Shown piece after piece: positions 26,519-35,314 of a stretch of 63,895 bases of DNA. The first letter of the stretch is position 1. Each line of letters opens with the position of its first letter. A model generated the notes under the pieces. The model made no database searches. It was not told the origin of the DNA and saw only the letters and a program-made list of their open reading frames with translations. The DNA lies in contig JAAWAY010000003.1 of the NCBI GenBank assembly GCA_022792415.1, forward strand, positions 1-63,895, read 5' to 3'. This DNA comes from Eggerthellaceae bacterium. GTDB taxonomy: Bacteria > Actinomycetota > Coriobacteriia > Coriobacteriales > Eggerthellaceae. A program made the position numbers and the translations under genes.

Positions 26519-27757
26519 CTACCGTCGCGGGGCGATCACGCCGTCGCCGCTCTTCCACCCGCACAGCGCGATGAGCGCCGCCAACGCCGCGAGCGCGACC
26601 AGCGACACCTCCCAGTTGCCGGTCGCGTCGAACAGCGCGCCCAGCATGACGGGGCCCACGGCCGCCACCAGGTAGCCGATGGCCTGGGCGACGCCCGACA
26701 GCTCCCCCGCCGTGTCGCCATCGGACGTCCGCAAGCCGAACAGCGTCACGGCCAGGGTGAACACGACGGCCGTCGACACGGCAATCAGCGACACGGCCAC
26801 CAGGCACGCCCACGCGCTGCGCGCCACCAGCAGCAGGACGATGCTCAGGCAGCAGAGCAGTCCGCTGGCCAGCCCGAACAGCCGCTGGCGCCGCATGGCC
26901 GCGGCCAGGGGCGGAACGACGGCATGCAGGGGAATGCCGGCCACCGTGAACAGCGTGAACCCGAGGATGGCCGTCGCCGGGTCCAGCCCCTTCGCCGCCA
27001 GGATGGTGGGAATCCACGCGAGGGCGCTGTAGTACACCGCCGACTGGATGCCCACCAAGCCGGCGATCCACCAGGTCAGCGGTGTTCGGAGCAGCTGGCG
27101 CAGCGACACGCCGCCCGCCGGCTCCCCAGCCGGCCGCGCCGCTCCAGCCACCAGCCCGGCAGCTGGCGCTGGCTCCGTCGAGGCGGCACGCACATCGGCC
27201 CCCTCCCGCTGGGCGGCGAGCCACAGGATCAGGGCCACCAGCGCCGCCGGTAGCAAGATCACCAACGCCGGCCGCCAGCCCACGCCCGCCTCCCGGAGCG
27301 CCTGGGCACCGGCGGCCGCACCGGCTGCGCTCAAGGTCATGAGCGTGGTGTAGAGGCCGGTGAGGGCGCCGATGCGCAGGGGGAAGCGCTCCTTGATGAC
27401 GGCCGGTATCAGGACGTTGCCCGACGCGATGCCCACCCCCATGATCACCGTGCCCGCGAAGAGGCAGCCCGCGCCGCCCACCGAGCGCACCGCCAGCCCC
27501 ACCGCGATGAGCCCGCAGCCAGCCGCCAGGAGGCGCCGCTTGCCCAGGAGGGCGCCCAGCCGGCCGACGAAGGCCGATGACGCGGCGAACGCCAGAAGCG
27601 GGATGGTGGTCAGCAGGCCCACCGAACCGGCGGACAGGGCCAGGTCGGACTGGATGACGTCGGCGAGGGCCCCCACGACGGACAGCGGCGCGCGCAAGAG
27701 GCACGCGCCGCAGCAGATGGCGGCGACCAGGAGCGCCGTCGGCCGCCGCATCTTCAT
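26519..27757 (-). CDS. MFS transporter, CynX/NimT-like
   Basis: 412-aa membrane protein with twelve predicted hydrophobic segments. Start region CGACLLRAPLSVVGALADVIQ and the loop FVGRLGALLGKRRLLAAGCG fit the CynX/NimT (cyanate/2-nitroimidazole) branch of major facilitators. The substrate is unknown. The ATG at 27757 lies 10 bases after the stop of the zinc-ribbon gene, with GGGAG as ribosome site, so the two are cotranscribed with the DASS carrier and probably the Mo-enzyme group upstream. Confidence 0.88.
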   Translation of the reverse strand: MKMRRPTALLVAAICCGACLLRAPLSVVGALADVIQSDLALSAGSVGLLTTIPLLAFAASSAFVGRLGALLGKRRLLAAGCGLIAVGLAVRSVGGAGCLFAGTVIMGVGIASGNVLIPAVIKERFPLRIGALTGLYTTLMTLSAAGAAAGAQALREAGVGWRPALVILLPAALVALILWLAAQREGADVRAASTEPAPAAGLVAGAARPAGEPAGGVSLRQLLRTPLTWWIAGLVGIQSAVYYSALAWIPTILAAKGLDPATAILGFTLFTVAGIPLHAVVPPLAAAMRRQRLFGLASGLLCCLSIVLLLVARSAWACLVAVSLIAVSTAVVFTLAVTLFGLRTSDGDTAGELSGVAQAIGYLVAAVGPVMLGALFDATGNWEVSLVALAALAALIALCGWKSGDGVIAPRR

Positions 27758-27767
27758 CGCAGGCTCC

Positions 27768-28007
27768 CTACTTGCCCGCGCCGGGCGCGCCGGGGGCCGC
27801 GGGAGCCGCCGGCGCCCCAGGGGCCGCCGGAGCACCGGGGGCTGCGGGAGCACCCGGAGCCGCGGGAGCACCGGGCGCGGCACCGGGCATGGGCGGCGCG
27901 CTCGACTCCAGGGTGGTCCCGCACTCGGGGCACTCCTGGTCGAAGGGGCCGACGCTCGCCCCGCACTCGGGGCACTTCTTCTCAACGGAGGCAGGTCTGA
28001 AGCACAT
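27768..28007 (-). CDS. Small double zinc-ribbon protein with PGAPAA tail
   Basis: 79 aa. MCFRPASVEKKCPECG is followed by QECPECG, giving two CPxCG knuckles (CxxC-x11-CxxC) that should bind one zinc. The last half is a low-complexity Ala/Pro/Gly tandem repeat of the unit PGAPAA. Start at ATG 28007 with GAAAGG upstream; a GTG at 28016 is less likely. It lies between the DASS and MFS transporter genes. No function can be assigned; similar small MCFRP proteins may accompany Moco-enzyme loci. Confidence 0.75.
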   Translation of the reverse strand: MCFRPASVEKKCPECGASVGPFDQECPECGTTLESSAPPMPGAAPGAPAAPGAPAAPGAPAAPGAPAAPAAPGAPGAGK

Positions 28008-28040
28008 GGTTCGCACCTTTCTTCTGGAAAGCGAGTGGTT

Positions 28041-29558
28041 TTACATCGGGAACGCGAAGCCGGTGGCGAAGGGCAGCCACAGCGCGCTCACCACGAACAG
28101 GATGAGCGTGGGCATCCAGGCCTTGGCCACCCACTCGCCCATGCTGATCCAGCCCTTCTCGTAGCCAATCAGGATGATGGAGTCGAGCGGGACGAACGTC
28201 GACACCACGCCCAGGCCGCCGCCGATGCAGGCGATGAGACCCGGGTTGATGACCGTGCCGCCCGCGGCCGCGTTGACGGCCGTCACCACGGCCACCATGA
28301 TGGGCACCGCGCAGGAGATGACGGGCGGCCCGATGGGGATGAAGGCGTGCAGCACCAGCGTGACCAGGCACATGGCCAGCACGACGAGCATGACCGGCCA
28401 GGCCTCCACGCCCACGAACACGGTGTTCACCAGCCAGGTGGCCACCCCGGTACTCATGAGCCCCGTGGCGAGCACCTGGATGCCGATCACCATCATGATG
28501 ATCTCCCACGGGATGTTCTTGTAGAAGTCCTCCTTCGTCAGCAGGTCAATGCCCGGCAGAAACGCGATGACCGTGAAGGCGAAGGACACCAGGATCGAGT
28601 TGATGGCCGGCACCCACGTGCTCGCGATCATGAGCCCGAAGGCGACGCAGTACCAGATGGCCAGCTTGACCTCCTGGGTCGTAACGCCCTTGACGCCCTC
28701 GAGGTTGCGCTCGATGGCCTCCATGGCCTCGGGGCGGATCGCCTCGAGCTTGAACACCTTGGAGATCCACAGGCTCGACAGGAACGTGACCACCAGCGAC
28801 AGCGGGATGTTGGCGATGCACCATCCCAGGAACGTGACGCGCACGGGCATCATCGACTCGATGAGGCCAATGCACAGCATGTTGGACGAGTTGCCCAGCG
28901 GCGTGCCGATGCCGCCCACCAGGGCCGCCGTCGGGATGCCGATGACCAGGGCCTTCCCCAGCCCCGATCCCTTCTTGACCCCGCCGTTGGCCTCGACCAG
29001 CGACAGGCTGATGCCGACGAAGATGGCGCAGGCGGCCAAGTCGGCGATGAACATGGAGAAGATGGCCGTGGCCATCATGAGGCCGATGACCACCTTCGCG
29101 GCGCTGCCCTTCGACCACTTCAGCACCACGCGCGCCGCGCGGTACGGGATGGGCGTGGCCATGACCGCCGCCGTCACCGCGAAGATGAACAGGCAGTACA
29201 TGGGCACCATCAGGCTCGACTGGTTGAACACCGACTGGACGACCGTCCCGTCGTCGAGCGTGGTCGTCGCGTAGGGCAAGACGCCCGTCACCGGCAGCAG
29301 GAAGTAGATGAGCACGACCGTGACGATGAAGGGCACGGCCTCGGACACCCACAGGATGATGCAGGCCAGAAGGATGCCGACGGCCGACATCGCGGTGCGG
29401 GGCAGCCCCTCGGGCACGGGGCACACGAACTGGAAGAACAGAAGAACGAGGATGGCCGCGGCGATGGCCGCGACGCGTTTCAGTACCAGCCTTCTCGAAG
29501 CGTGCTCTTCTTCGTAGAGGGTTTCGGGTTTGGGCATGATCGCTTCGCTTGAAGCCAT
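28041..29558 (-). CDS. DASS-family (SLC13-like) anion/sodium symporter
   Basis: 505-aa membrane protein with about 12 hydrophobic segments. Family signatures: GIPTAALVGGIGTPLGNSSN (first SNT-type motif) and VISCAVPIMVAVVTAV near the C-terminal repeat, with FIPIGPP between. DASS carriers move dicarboxylates, sulfate or aromatic acids with sodium or in exchange. It lies directly downstream of the ferredoxin and molybdopterin-enzyme genes, so import of the enzyme's carboxylated substrate (or exchange for its product) is the natural inference. GAGGGGG precedes the ATG. Confidence 0.9.
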   Translation of the reverse strand: MASSEAIMPKPETLYEEEHASRRLVLKRVAAIAAAILVLLFFQFVCPVPEGLPRTAMSAVGILLACIILWVSEAVPFIVTVVLIYFLLPVTGVLPYATTTLDDGTVVQSVFNQSSLMVPMYCLFIFAVTAAVMATPIPYRAARVVLKWSKGSAAKVVIGLMMATAIFSMFIADLAACAIFVGISLSLVEANGGVKKGSGLGKALVIGIPTAALVGGIGTPLGNSSNMLCIGLIESMMPVRVTFLGWCIANIPLSLVVTFLSSLWISKVFKLEAIRPEAMEAIERNLEGVKGVTTQEVKLAIWYCVAFGLMIASTWVPAINSILVSFAFTVIAFLPGIDLLTKEDFYKNIPWEIIMMVIGIQVLATGLMSTGVATWLVNTVFVGVEAWPVMLVVLAMCLVTLVLHAFIPIGPPVISCAVPIMVAVVTAVNAAAGGTVINPGLIACIGGGLGVVSTFVPLDSIILIGYEKGWISMGEWVAKAWMPTLILFVVSALWLPFATGFAFPM

Positions 29559-29668
29559 AGTAGCCCCCTCCTCACTATGTCAAAAGACCCGGGCGAAGTA
29601 TGCGGCGGGGCGGGTGGGGCCGGCGTCCTCGCAGACCCGGCCCCGCGCCCTCCCCGCCCTCGGCGATC

Positions 29669-30004
29669 CTACGGGACGAACACCGCCGCCTTGCGGGGCT
29701 TGGCGGCCAGCTTCTTGGCGCACTCCTCGATGGTGCCGTACTCCAGCACCTTCGCCTGGCAGCACTGCACGCAGCTGGGGAGCTTGCCCTCGGCCACACG
29801 GTCGGCGCACAGGTCGCAGTTCTCCGTGGGATAGGCCAGATAATCCCAGTGCCAGCTTCCGTCGGCGTGCTGGCGCGGGCGGTCCTCCAGGACCTTCATG
29901 CCCCAGTCGGTCAGCGGCAGGCCGAGCTCGTTGCGGCACGCGATCTCGCAGCTGTGGCATCCGGTGCAGTACTCGAAGTCGATGTACAGGGCGTTCTGCG
30001 TCAT
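29669..30004 (-). CDS. Short 4Fe-4S ferredoxin-like electron-transfer subunit
   Basis: 111 aa, about half the size of DmsB-type subunits. It has CTGCHSCEIAC (CxxCxxCxxxC) near the N-terminus, and CDLCADRV with CVQCCQAK later, enough Cys for two clusters. It should pass electrons to the molybdopterin enzyme encoded just upstream (20-base gap). It has no membrane segment or signal peptide, and no DmsC-like anchor gene is nearby, so the complex should be cytoplasmic or use another electron donor. AGGAGGTGA precedes ATG 30004. Confidence 0.9.
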   Translation of the reverse strand: MTQNALYIDFEYCTGCHSCEIACRNELGLPLTDWGMKVLEDRPRQHADGSWHWDYLAYPTENCDLCADRVAEGKLPSCVQCCQAKVLEYGTIEECAKKLAAKPRKAAVFVP

Positions 30005-30024
30005 GGTTGTCACCTCTTCTCTCG

Positions 30025-32460
30025 CTAATCCTGCGGCTGCAGGTACTGGTCGGTCGGCTCGTCGGCGGGGCGCCACACCTGCTGGACCGTGAACTCGGCC
30101 TGGCGGCTGGGCTCGATGATGATGCCGTTGGCGTCCGGGTCGTTGGGGCCGCCCAGGTCGTCGACCTTCTTGATGCTCACCATCATCTGCTTGAAGGTGT
30201 TGCCGAAGCCGAGCTTGCCGTTGACGCTGTTGGGCATCAGCATGTTGACGTTGGACTTCCAGTTGCCGTAGAGGTTGGGCACGTTGGCGTCCTGCTCGGG
30301 ATAGGACCAGCCGTGCATGCAGTGGACGACGCCCTTCTTCATGGTGGGGACGACGCGCGCCTTCTGGCGGATGTGGCCGTAGGGGCTCGTGATCTCCACC
30401 CAGTCGCCTTCCTCGATGCCGTAGACGGCGGCGTCCTCCGGGTTGATGTCGATCTCGGGGAACGGCGTCAGCTGGCGCAGCGACGGCACCTGCTTGTGCT
30501 CGGAGTGGAAGAACTCCTGCTTGCGGGCGCCCGTGGTCATCACGAAGGGGTACTCCTTGCCCAGCTCGGGCAGCGTCTCGGCGCTGTAGGCCGGCGCCTT
30601 GTAGTAGGGCAGCGGATCCTCGCCCCAGTTGGCGTACATGATGGAGTACAGCTCCACGCGGCCGGTCGTGGTGGGGAAGCCCACCTGCCCGTCGGGGCGC
30701 AGCTTGCCGATCTTGTACTTGTAGTACGGCTCCTCGGACATGACGACCACCTTGTCGCGCAGCTCCTTGAAGGGCAGCCAGCTGCGCATGACGTGGAAGT
30801 TGTCGTAGTCCTCCTGGGTCTCGAAGCGGTTCCAGAACTCGGGGTGGACCTTCTTGCCCACCTCCATCATGATCTCGATGTCCGACTTGCAGTCGCCCAC
30901 CTGCGCGCACTTGTTCTGGGCGCCGTAGAAGGAGGCGTTGGAGGCGTAGTGGGTGACCACCATGCCGTCGTGCTCGACGGTCGAGGCCACGGGGAACACC
31001 ACGTCGCACACGCCCATGATGGTGGGGTTCATGAAGCAGTCGCACGCGAAGTTGAAGTCGAGCTTCTTGAGCGCCTCGTACCAGCGCTGCGGCTCAGCCG
31101 AGATGGCCGACCCGACGGGGTTGGAGGACACGAAGCCGCACATGTGCATCTTGTAGGGGCGATCCGTTTCGAGGGCCTTCAGGAACTCGTCGGGATGCGC
31201 CGTCCACATGACCGAGCCCACGGCGGGGTACTTGTCGACGCCAATGCGCTTGGTGTCCCACATCTCCTCGGTCATCAGGCCGTTCTTCAGGGCCACGGCC
31301 AGCGTGGAGTCCTTCTTGTCCTCCACCTTCTTCGAGGCGTCGCGCGCCTTGCCGCCCTCGACGCGGTTGCCGCCGTCGTCGTTCATGCCCAGGGTCGTGC
31401 CACCGGGCGCGTCGATGAAGCCGGTGATGGTCATGAGCGCGATGAGGCACTGGCCCAGCTGCGTGCCGTTGGGGTTCTCGTCGACGGCGAGGCCCCAGGC
31501 CAGAGACGAGGGCTTGGCCGAGCCGTACAGGCGCGCGGCCTTCCAGATGAGGTCCTCGTCCACGCCGCAGATCTCAGCCGCGCGGGAGGGCGGCATCTCC
31601 TGGACGCGCTCGATCAGCTGGTCGTAGCCGTAGGTCCAGGCCTCGATCCACTCGCGGTCGACGAGATCCTCGTGGTCGAGCACGTAGATGAAGGCCATGG
31701 CCAGGGCCGTGTCGGTGCCGGGCGTCACCTGCAGCACGTACTCGGAGCGGGTGCCGAGCCAGGTGATGCGCGGGTCGACGCAGATGAGCTTGGTGCCGAA
31801 CTGGCGCATCATCTCGATGATGGCGTGGCCGTACATGCCGTCGGGGTTGGAGCGCAGCGGCTCCTTGCCCCAGATGAGGATGACCTCGGGCGGCACGAAC
31901 TCGGGGTGCTCGTAGCGGTCGACGAACTTCTGGGCGTAGTCGATCTCGGGATAGCCGCCGCCCAGCATGAACGCCGTGTTGGAGATGCGGGGGCCGTAGC
32001 ACGACCAGCCCGCCTGGGCGTAGATGGCGTTGGGCGACCCGAAGACGAGGTTGGCCCACTGGGTGTACCAGTAGTTGGCCTCACGCCCGGTGCCGCCGAA
32101 GACGGCGATGGTCTCGGCGCCGTACTTCTCGATGATCTCGTTGGCGGCGTTGGCCACGAGGTCGGTCGCCTCGTCCCAGGAGCACTCCTCCCACTTGTCG
32201 TAGCCGCGGTCCTCCTTCGCGCGCTTCATGGGGTGGATGATGCGGTCCGGGTGGTAGATGTACTCCGTGAGGGCCAGGCAGCGGGGGCACAGCGAGCCCC
32301 GCGTGATGGGATGCTCCGGATCGCCCTCCACCTTGACGATCGTGCCGTCCTCATCGACATGCACCTGAAGGCCGCATCCCACGGGGTGGCACCCCGGAGG
32401 GGACCAGGCGCAGGTGCGGAAGATGGTCTCCGTTCCCTCTTGCCGCTTCCAATCGGTCAT
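30025..32460 (-). CDS. Molybdopterin-dependent oxidoreductase, catalytic subunit (catechol-dehydroxylase/acetylene-hydratase-like branch)
   Basis: 811 aa, DMSO-reductase superfamily. N-terminal cluster region: CAWSPPGCHPVGCGLQV and later LCPRC, with Cys at 17, 24, 29 and 58. This atypical spacing is, from memory, typical of the acetylene hydratase/pyrogallol transhydroxylase-like enzymes that include gut catechol dehydroxylases. A Cys in AGWSCYGPR is a candidate Mo ligand. Downstream GTDTALAMAFIYVL and the C-terminal GDWVEITSPYG barrel fit the fold. No Tat signal is seen, so it is probably cytoplasmic. It is cotranscribed with the ferredoxin and DASS genes; a divergent-free LysR gene lies directly upstream on the same strand. 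The substrate is unknown. Ribosome site AGAGGAG before ATG 32460. Confidence 0.88.
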   Translation of the reverse strand: MTDWKRQEGTETIFRTCAWSPPGCHPVGCGLQVHVDEDGTIVKVEGDPEHPITRGSLCPRCLALTEYIYHPDRIIHPMKRAKEDRGYDKWEECSWDEATDLVANAANEIIEKYGAETIAVFGGTGREANYWYTQWANLVFGSPNAIYAQAGWSCYGPRISNTAFMLGGGYPEIDYAQKFVDRYEHPEFVPPEVILIWGKEPLRSNPDGMYGHAIIEMMRQFGTKLICVDPRITWLGTRSEYVLQVTPGTDTALAMAFIYVLDHEDLVDREWIEAWTYGYDQLIERVQEMPPSRAAEICGVDEDLIWKAARLYGSAKPSSLAWGLAVDENPNGTQLGQCLIALMTITGFIDAPGGTTLGMNDDGGNRVEGGKARDASKKVEDKKDSTLAVALKNGLMTEEMWDTKRIGVDKYPAVGSVMWTAHPDEFLKALETDRPYKMHMCGFVSSNPVGSAISAEPQRWYEALKKLDFNFACDCFMNPTIMGVCDVVFPVASTVEHDGMVVTHYASNASFYGAQNKCAQVGDCKSDIEIMMEVGKKVHPEFWNRFETQEDYDNFHVMRSWLPFKELRDKVVVMSEEPYYKYKIGKLRPDGQVGFPTTTGRVELYSIMYANWGEDPLPYYKAPAYSAETLPELGKEYPFVMTTGARKQEFFHSEHKQVPSLRQLTPFPEIDINPEDAAVYGIEEGDWVEITSPYGHIRQKARVVPTMKKGVVHCMHGWSYPEQDANVPNLYGNWKSNVNMLMPNSVNGKLGFGNTFKQMMVSIKKVDDLGGPNDPDANGIIIEPSRQAEFTVQQVWRPADEPTDQYLQPQD

Positions 32461-32594
32461 GGCTTCTCCTCTCATGCTGTTCGCTGCAGGCTCAGCGACG
32501 AGCCGGCCTGATAGCACCAAGTATGAGAAGGAACCCGCCGGCCAAGAAGAACGGCGAAATCTGCCTCGTCGGCCGTTTCGGGCCGAGGTTGTCA

Positions 32595-33512
32595 TCAGTT
32601 GCTTACATCCTCCGCGGCGGCGGGAGTGGCGGGGGCCGCACAGCCCCGGCGCAGGCCCTTGACGAAGCGCATCACCGCCGGCTGGTGGCGCAGGGGGCGG
32701 GGCTGCAGGATGTAGATGCCCCACCGGAAGCGCGAGTCCTCCAGCGGCACGGCTGTGAGGCCCGCGGGGGCCTTGGCGGCGTAAACGCCCGTCGACACGC
32801 CCACGGCCTCGTTGCGCAGGATCTCCAGGACCGACGAGGCGGTGGTGCCCACCGAGATGCTGGCCGTGTCGTAGCCGAGTTGCTCGAGCTGAGTGAGCAG
32901 GGGCTTGTACTGCAGGCCGGGGTCGGACATGAGCACCAGGTGGCGGCTGGCCAGGTCCAAGACGCTGATGCTCGCGCGCTCGGCCAGGTCGGACTTGCTG
33001 CTGACCAGCACGAACGAGTCGATCGTACCGATCTCCTCGTAGCGGCAGCGCTCGAAGTCCTGCCGCATGCACACCACGACGCCCAGGTCCACCGTCCCCG
33101 CGCACACCGCCTCGTGGCAGCCCTCGCAGCTCATCTCGATGATGTTGAGGCGCTTGTCGAAGCCCATGATGAAGGCGCGCGCCGGCTCGGGAATGCGGTC
33201 GAAGAAGTTGTAGCTCATGGCGATGCGCAGCGTCTCCTCCTGCTGGGCGCTCGGCGAAGACGGCGCGAACAGGCGCTGGAACTCGTCGACCTTGCCGACG
33301 ATCTCGTCGATGTGGCACGCGGCCATGCGCCCGGCCGGCGTGAGGACCATCCCGTTTCCCTTGCGCTCGAACAGCACCATCCCGCACTCGCGCTCGAGGT
33401 TCTCGATGGAGTGCGCCACGTTCTGGCGCGTGGTGAAGCACTGGGTGGCCGCACGCGTGTAGCTGCCGCACGTGGCCACCGCCAGGAAATAGCGAAGCTG
33501 CTGTATCTCCAC
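32595..33512 (-). CDS. LysR-family regulator of the Mo-enzyme operon
   Basis: 305 aa. N-terminal HTH MEIQQLRYFLAVATCGSYTRAATQCFTTRQNVAHSI split over residues 1-36, then an effector domain with several Cys (MSCEGCHEAVCAG, about 120-132; VVCMRQDFERC). The Cys cluster could sense a redox-active or catechol-type ligand, which is an inference. The gene lies 134 bases upstream of the molybdopterin enzyme on the same strand, so local control of that operon is likely. Start ATG 33512 with GAGGAGGT upstream. Confidence 0.9.
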   Translation of the reverse strand: MEIQQLRYFLAVATCGSYTRAATQCFTTRQNVAHSIENLERECGMVLFERKGNGMVLTPAGRMAACHIDEIVGKVDEFQRLFAPSSPSAQQEETLRIAMSYNFFDRIPEPARAFIMGFDKRLNIIEMSCEGCHEAVCAGTVDLGVVVCMRQDFERCRYEEIGTIDSFVLVSSKSDLAERASISVLDLASRHLVLMSDPGLQYKPLLTQLEQLGYDTASISVGTTASSVLEILRNEAVGVSTGVYAAKAPAGLTAVPLEDSRFRWGIYILQPRPLRHQPAVMRFVKGLRRGCAAPATPAAAEDVSN

Positions 33513-33572
33513 GAACCGACCTCCTCTGGGGAACAGGCGAAACGACGTGACGGGGCCTCGGCCCCGGATGAG

Positions 33573-33752
33573 TTAGCGCGCGCCGGCGCGCGGCCGGGAC
33601 GCGGCCTTGTCAGCTGGCTCGGCCGGCTGCTGGCCCGCGCGAACGACCCCCGGAGGCAGCACGTCCTTGGGCACGGTGGCCCTGAATTCCTCGGATACCT
33701 TGCGGCCGCATCGTCCGCAAAAGGAGCAGAACGCCCCACAGTTAGCCGTCAT
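33573..33752 (-). CDS. Small Cys-rich protein
   Basis: 59 aa, MTANCGAFCSFCGRCGRKVSEEFRA at the start (five Cys in twelve residues: C5, C9, C12, C15 in CxxxCxxCxxC), then a Pro/Ala-rich tail with PPGVVRAGQQP. The Cys spacing could hold a zinc or an iron-sulfur cluster. GAGGGGCC precedes ATG 33752. It lies upstream of the LysR gene. No family is recognised; with the zinc-ribbon protein at 27768 it flanks the Mo-enzyme cluster. Confidence 0.6.
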   Translation of the reverse strand: MTANCGAFCSFCGRCGRKVSEEFRATVPKDVLPPGVVRAGQQPAEPADKAASRPRAGAR

Positions 33753-33838
33753 GGCCCCTCCCCCCTTCTTACCGCGTGCAGCTGACATTATAGGGAAGGC
33801 CGTCAAGTGCCGACCTGCGCGGCTCCGGAAGCCAGGCC

Positions 33839-34044
33839 TCAGCACGAAATCGCGAACTTTCACACCGATTTCGGGCTTCAAGCAGCAGGGTGGAGCGCCG
33901 CCTTGAAAGCGGCCCGGAGAAAGCCCAGTTCAGCATTATTCTTCCGCGGGGCTAGAAGAAAGCACTGCCTCAGATAGCCCCCGACAGCTGTGAAAGTTCG
34001 CGATTTCGTGCTGCGCGGTGTGAAAGTTCGCGATTTCGTGCTGA
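33839..34044. mobile_element. 206-bp non-autonomous element with inverted ends, copy 2
   Basis: Same length, orientation and ends as the element at 26091: left end from 33839 (TCAGCACGAAATCGCGAAC), right end to 34044, and the internal tandem tip copy. Interior differences are scattered substitutions only. Similarity continues outside, with CCGGAAGCC on the left and CGACGCAGCTCCGCCGGCGG on the right (34064-34083; also near 26456), so the repeat unit is longer than the inverted ends. The remainder of 33753-34235 shows no gene. Confidence 0.85.
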
Positions 34045-34235
34045 AACTGGCGAAGGCCCACCCCGACGCAGCTCCGCCGGCGGCGAGCGGCCGCCCGGCT
34101 CGCTCGCCGCGCGCCGCCCCCGCACGCGCGCCCCGCAGTCAGCCAGGATCCGCCCGATCTCTCCGGTCTCGCACGTGATCGGAGAGGATCGATGCGCTAC
34201 GCTTGGGTAGCATGCGAGGGGTAAGGAGGTGCGGC

Positions 34236-35096
34236 ATGGGCAACCTGGAGGCCCTGAACCACGTGGTGGCCCACATCGAGCAGCACGTGGCCGACGAGAT
34301 CGACCTGGCGAAGCTGGCGCAGATAGCGGGATGCTCGCAGTATCAGCTGCAGCGGATGTTCCCCTACCTCACTGGCGTGACCATCGCCGAGTACGCGCGC
34401 AGGCGGCGCATGACCCTGGCGGCGCACGACCTGCAGGCGACCGACGCCCGGGTCATCGACATCGCCCTGCGCTACGGCTACGAGTCTCCGACGGCCTTCA
34501 ACCGCGCGTTCCGCAGCGTGGTGGGCGTATCGCCCCAGGAGGCCCGTCAGCCGGGCGCCCAGGTTGCGCTGTACCCGCGCCTCACGTTCACCCTCTCAGT
34601 CAAAGGAGCGACACCCATGAACTACCGAATCATCGAGCAGCCGGCTTTCCGCGTGGTCGGGATTCCGTCCGACAACGGCACCTGGAACCTCGAGGACGCC
34701 GGTGCCAAGGCGACCGAGTACTGGGCCAGCCTGGACGCGGGCGTCCACCGCGTGCTGGATCTCATGGACGGCAGCGAGCCCCAGGGGCTCCTCGGCGTGC
34801 AGTTCTGCCGCGACGGCGCGTTCGACGGCTACATGGCGTGCGTGGCCACGCAGCAGCCCTGCCCCGAGGGGATGGAGGCGCGCGAGGTGCCCGCCGCGAC
34901 GTACGCCGTGTTCGAGTGCGAGGGCGCGATGCCCGACGCCATGGGCGACCTGTGGCATCGCATCCTGACCGAGTGGCTGCCAGCCTCGGGCTACGCCTGG
35001 TCCAGCGGCACGGACGTGGAGCGCTACCTCACCCCCAACATGACCGCCCCCGACAGCAAGAGCGAGGTGTGGCTGCCGGTCGAGCGGAAGGGGTAG
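34236..35096 (+). CDS. AraC-type regulator with GyrI-like effector domain
   Basis: 286 aa. Residues 1-110 hold two AraC helix-turn-helix motifs (IDLAKLAQIAGCSQYQLQRMF and IDIALRYGYESPTAFNRAF). Residues about 125-286 (MNYRIIEQPAFRVVGIPS, then WYRIL-like EWLPASGYAW) form a GyrI/Rob-type small-molecule-binding domain. Such proteins activate efflux or stress genes when bound to lipophilic drugs. ATG 34236 follows AAGGAGGTG. No target gene is adjacent in the same direction. Confidence 0.9.
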   Translation: MGNLEALNHVVAHIEQHVADEIDLAKLAQIAGCSQYQLQRMFPYLTGVTIAEYARRRRMTLAAHDLQATDARVIDIALRYGYESPTAFNRAFRSVVGVSPQEARQPGAQVALYPRLTFTLSVKGATPMNYRIIEQPAFRVVGIPSDNGTWNLEDAGAKATEYWASLDAGVHRVLDLMDGSEPQGLLGVQFCRDGAFDGYMACVATQQPCPEGMEAREVPAATYAVFECEGAMPDAMGDLWHRILTEWLPASGYAWSSGTDVERYLTPNMTAPDSKSEVWLPVERKG

Positions 35097-35154
35097 GAAG
35101 GCGAATAGGAGATGGGACGCCCGGTGCGGGCGTCCGCCCCGGGGCACGCTCTTG

Positions 35155-35216
35155 GGGTAGGCACCCGCGATGGGCTCTCGGCGCACGCCAGCCCTCAGCG
35201 GGTGTCCCATCAATGG
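35155..35216. repeat. Short intergenic repeat ending TGTCCCATCAATGG, copy 1
   Basis: CACCCGCGAT near 35162 and TGTCCCATCAATGG at 35203-35216 bracket about 60 bases. The same two blocks in the same order recur at 37241-37291. CACCCGC and GCGGGTG inside copy 1 form a weak stem. Confidence 0.45.
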
Positions 35217-35314
35217 ACGAGACCGGAGCTTTCTCCCCTTTCGGGCGCACGATCGGCCGCCCATGCCGTAGAATGAAGGGATGACACGTCGCGACGGCTC
35301 AAAGGGGTGAGACG

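Noticed and set aside
27780-27900. Tandem repeat of about 18 bases
   Set aside because: It encodes the PGAPAA tail of the zinc-ribbon protein, not a mobile or CRISPR repeat.
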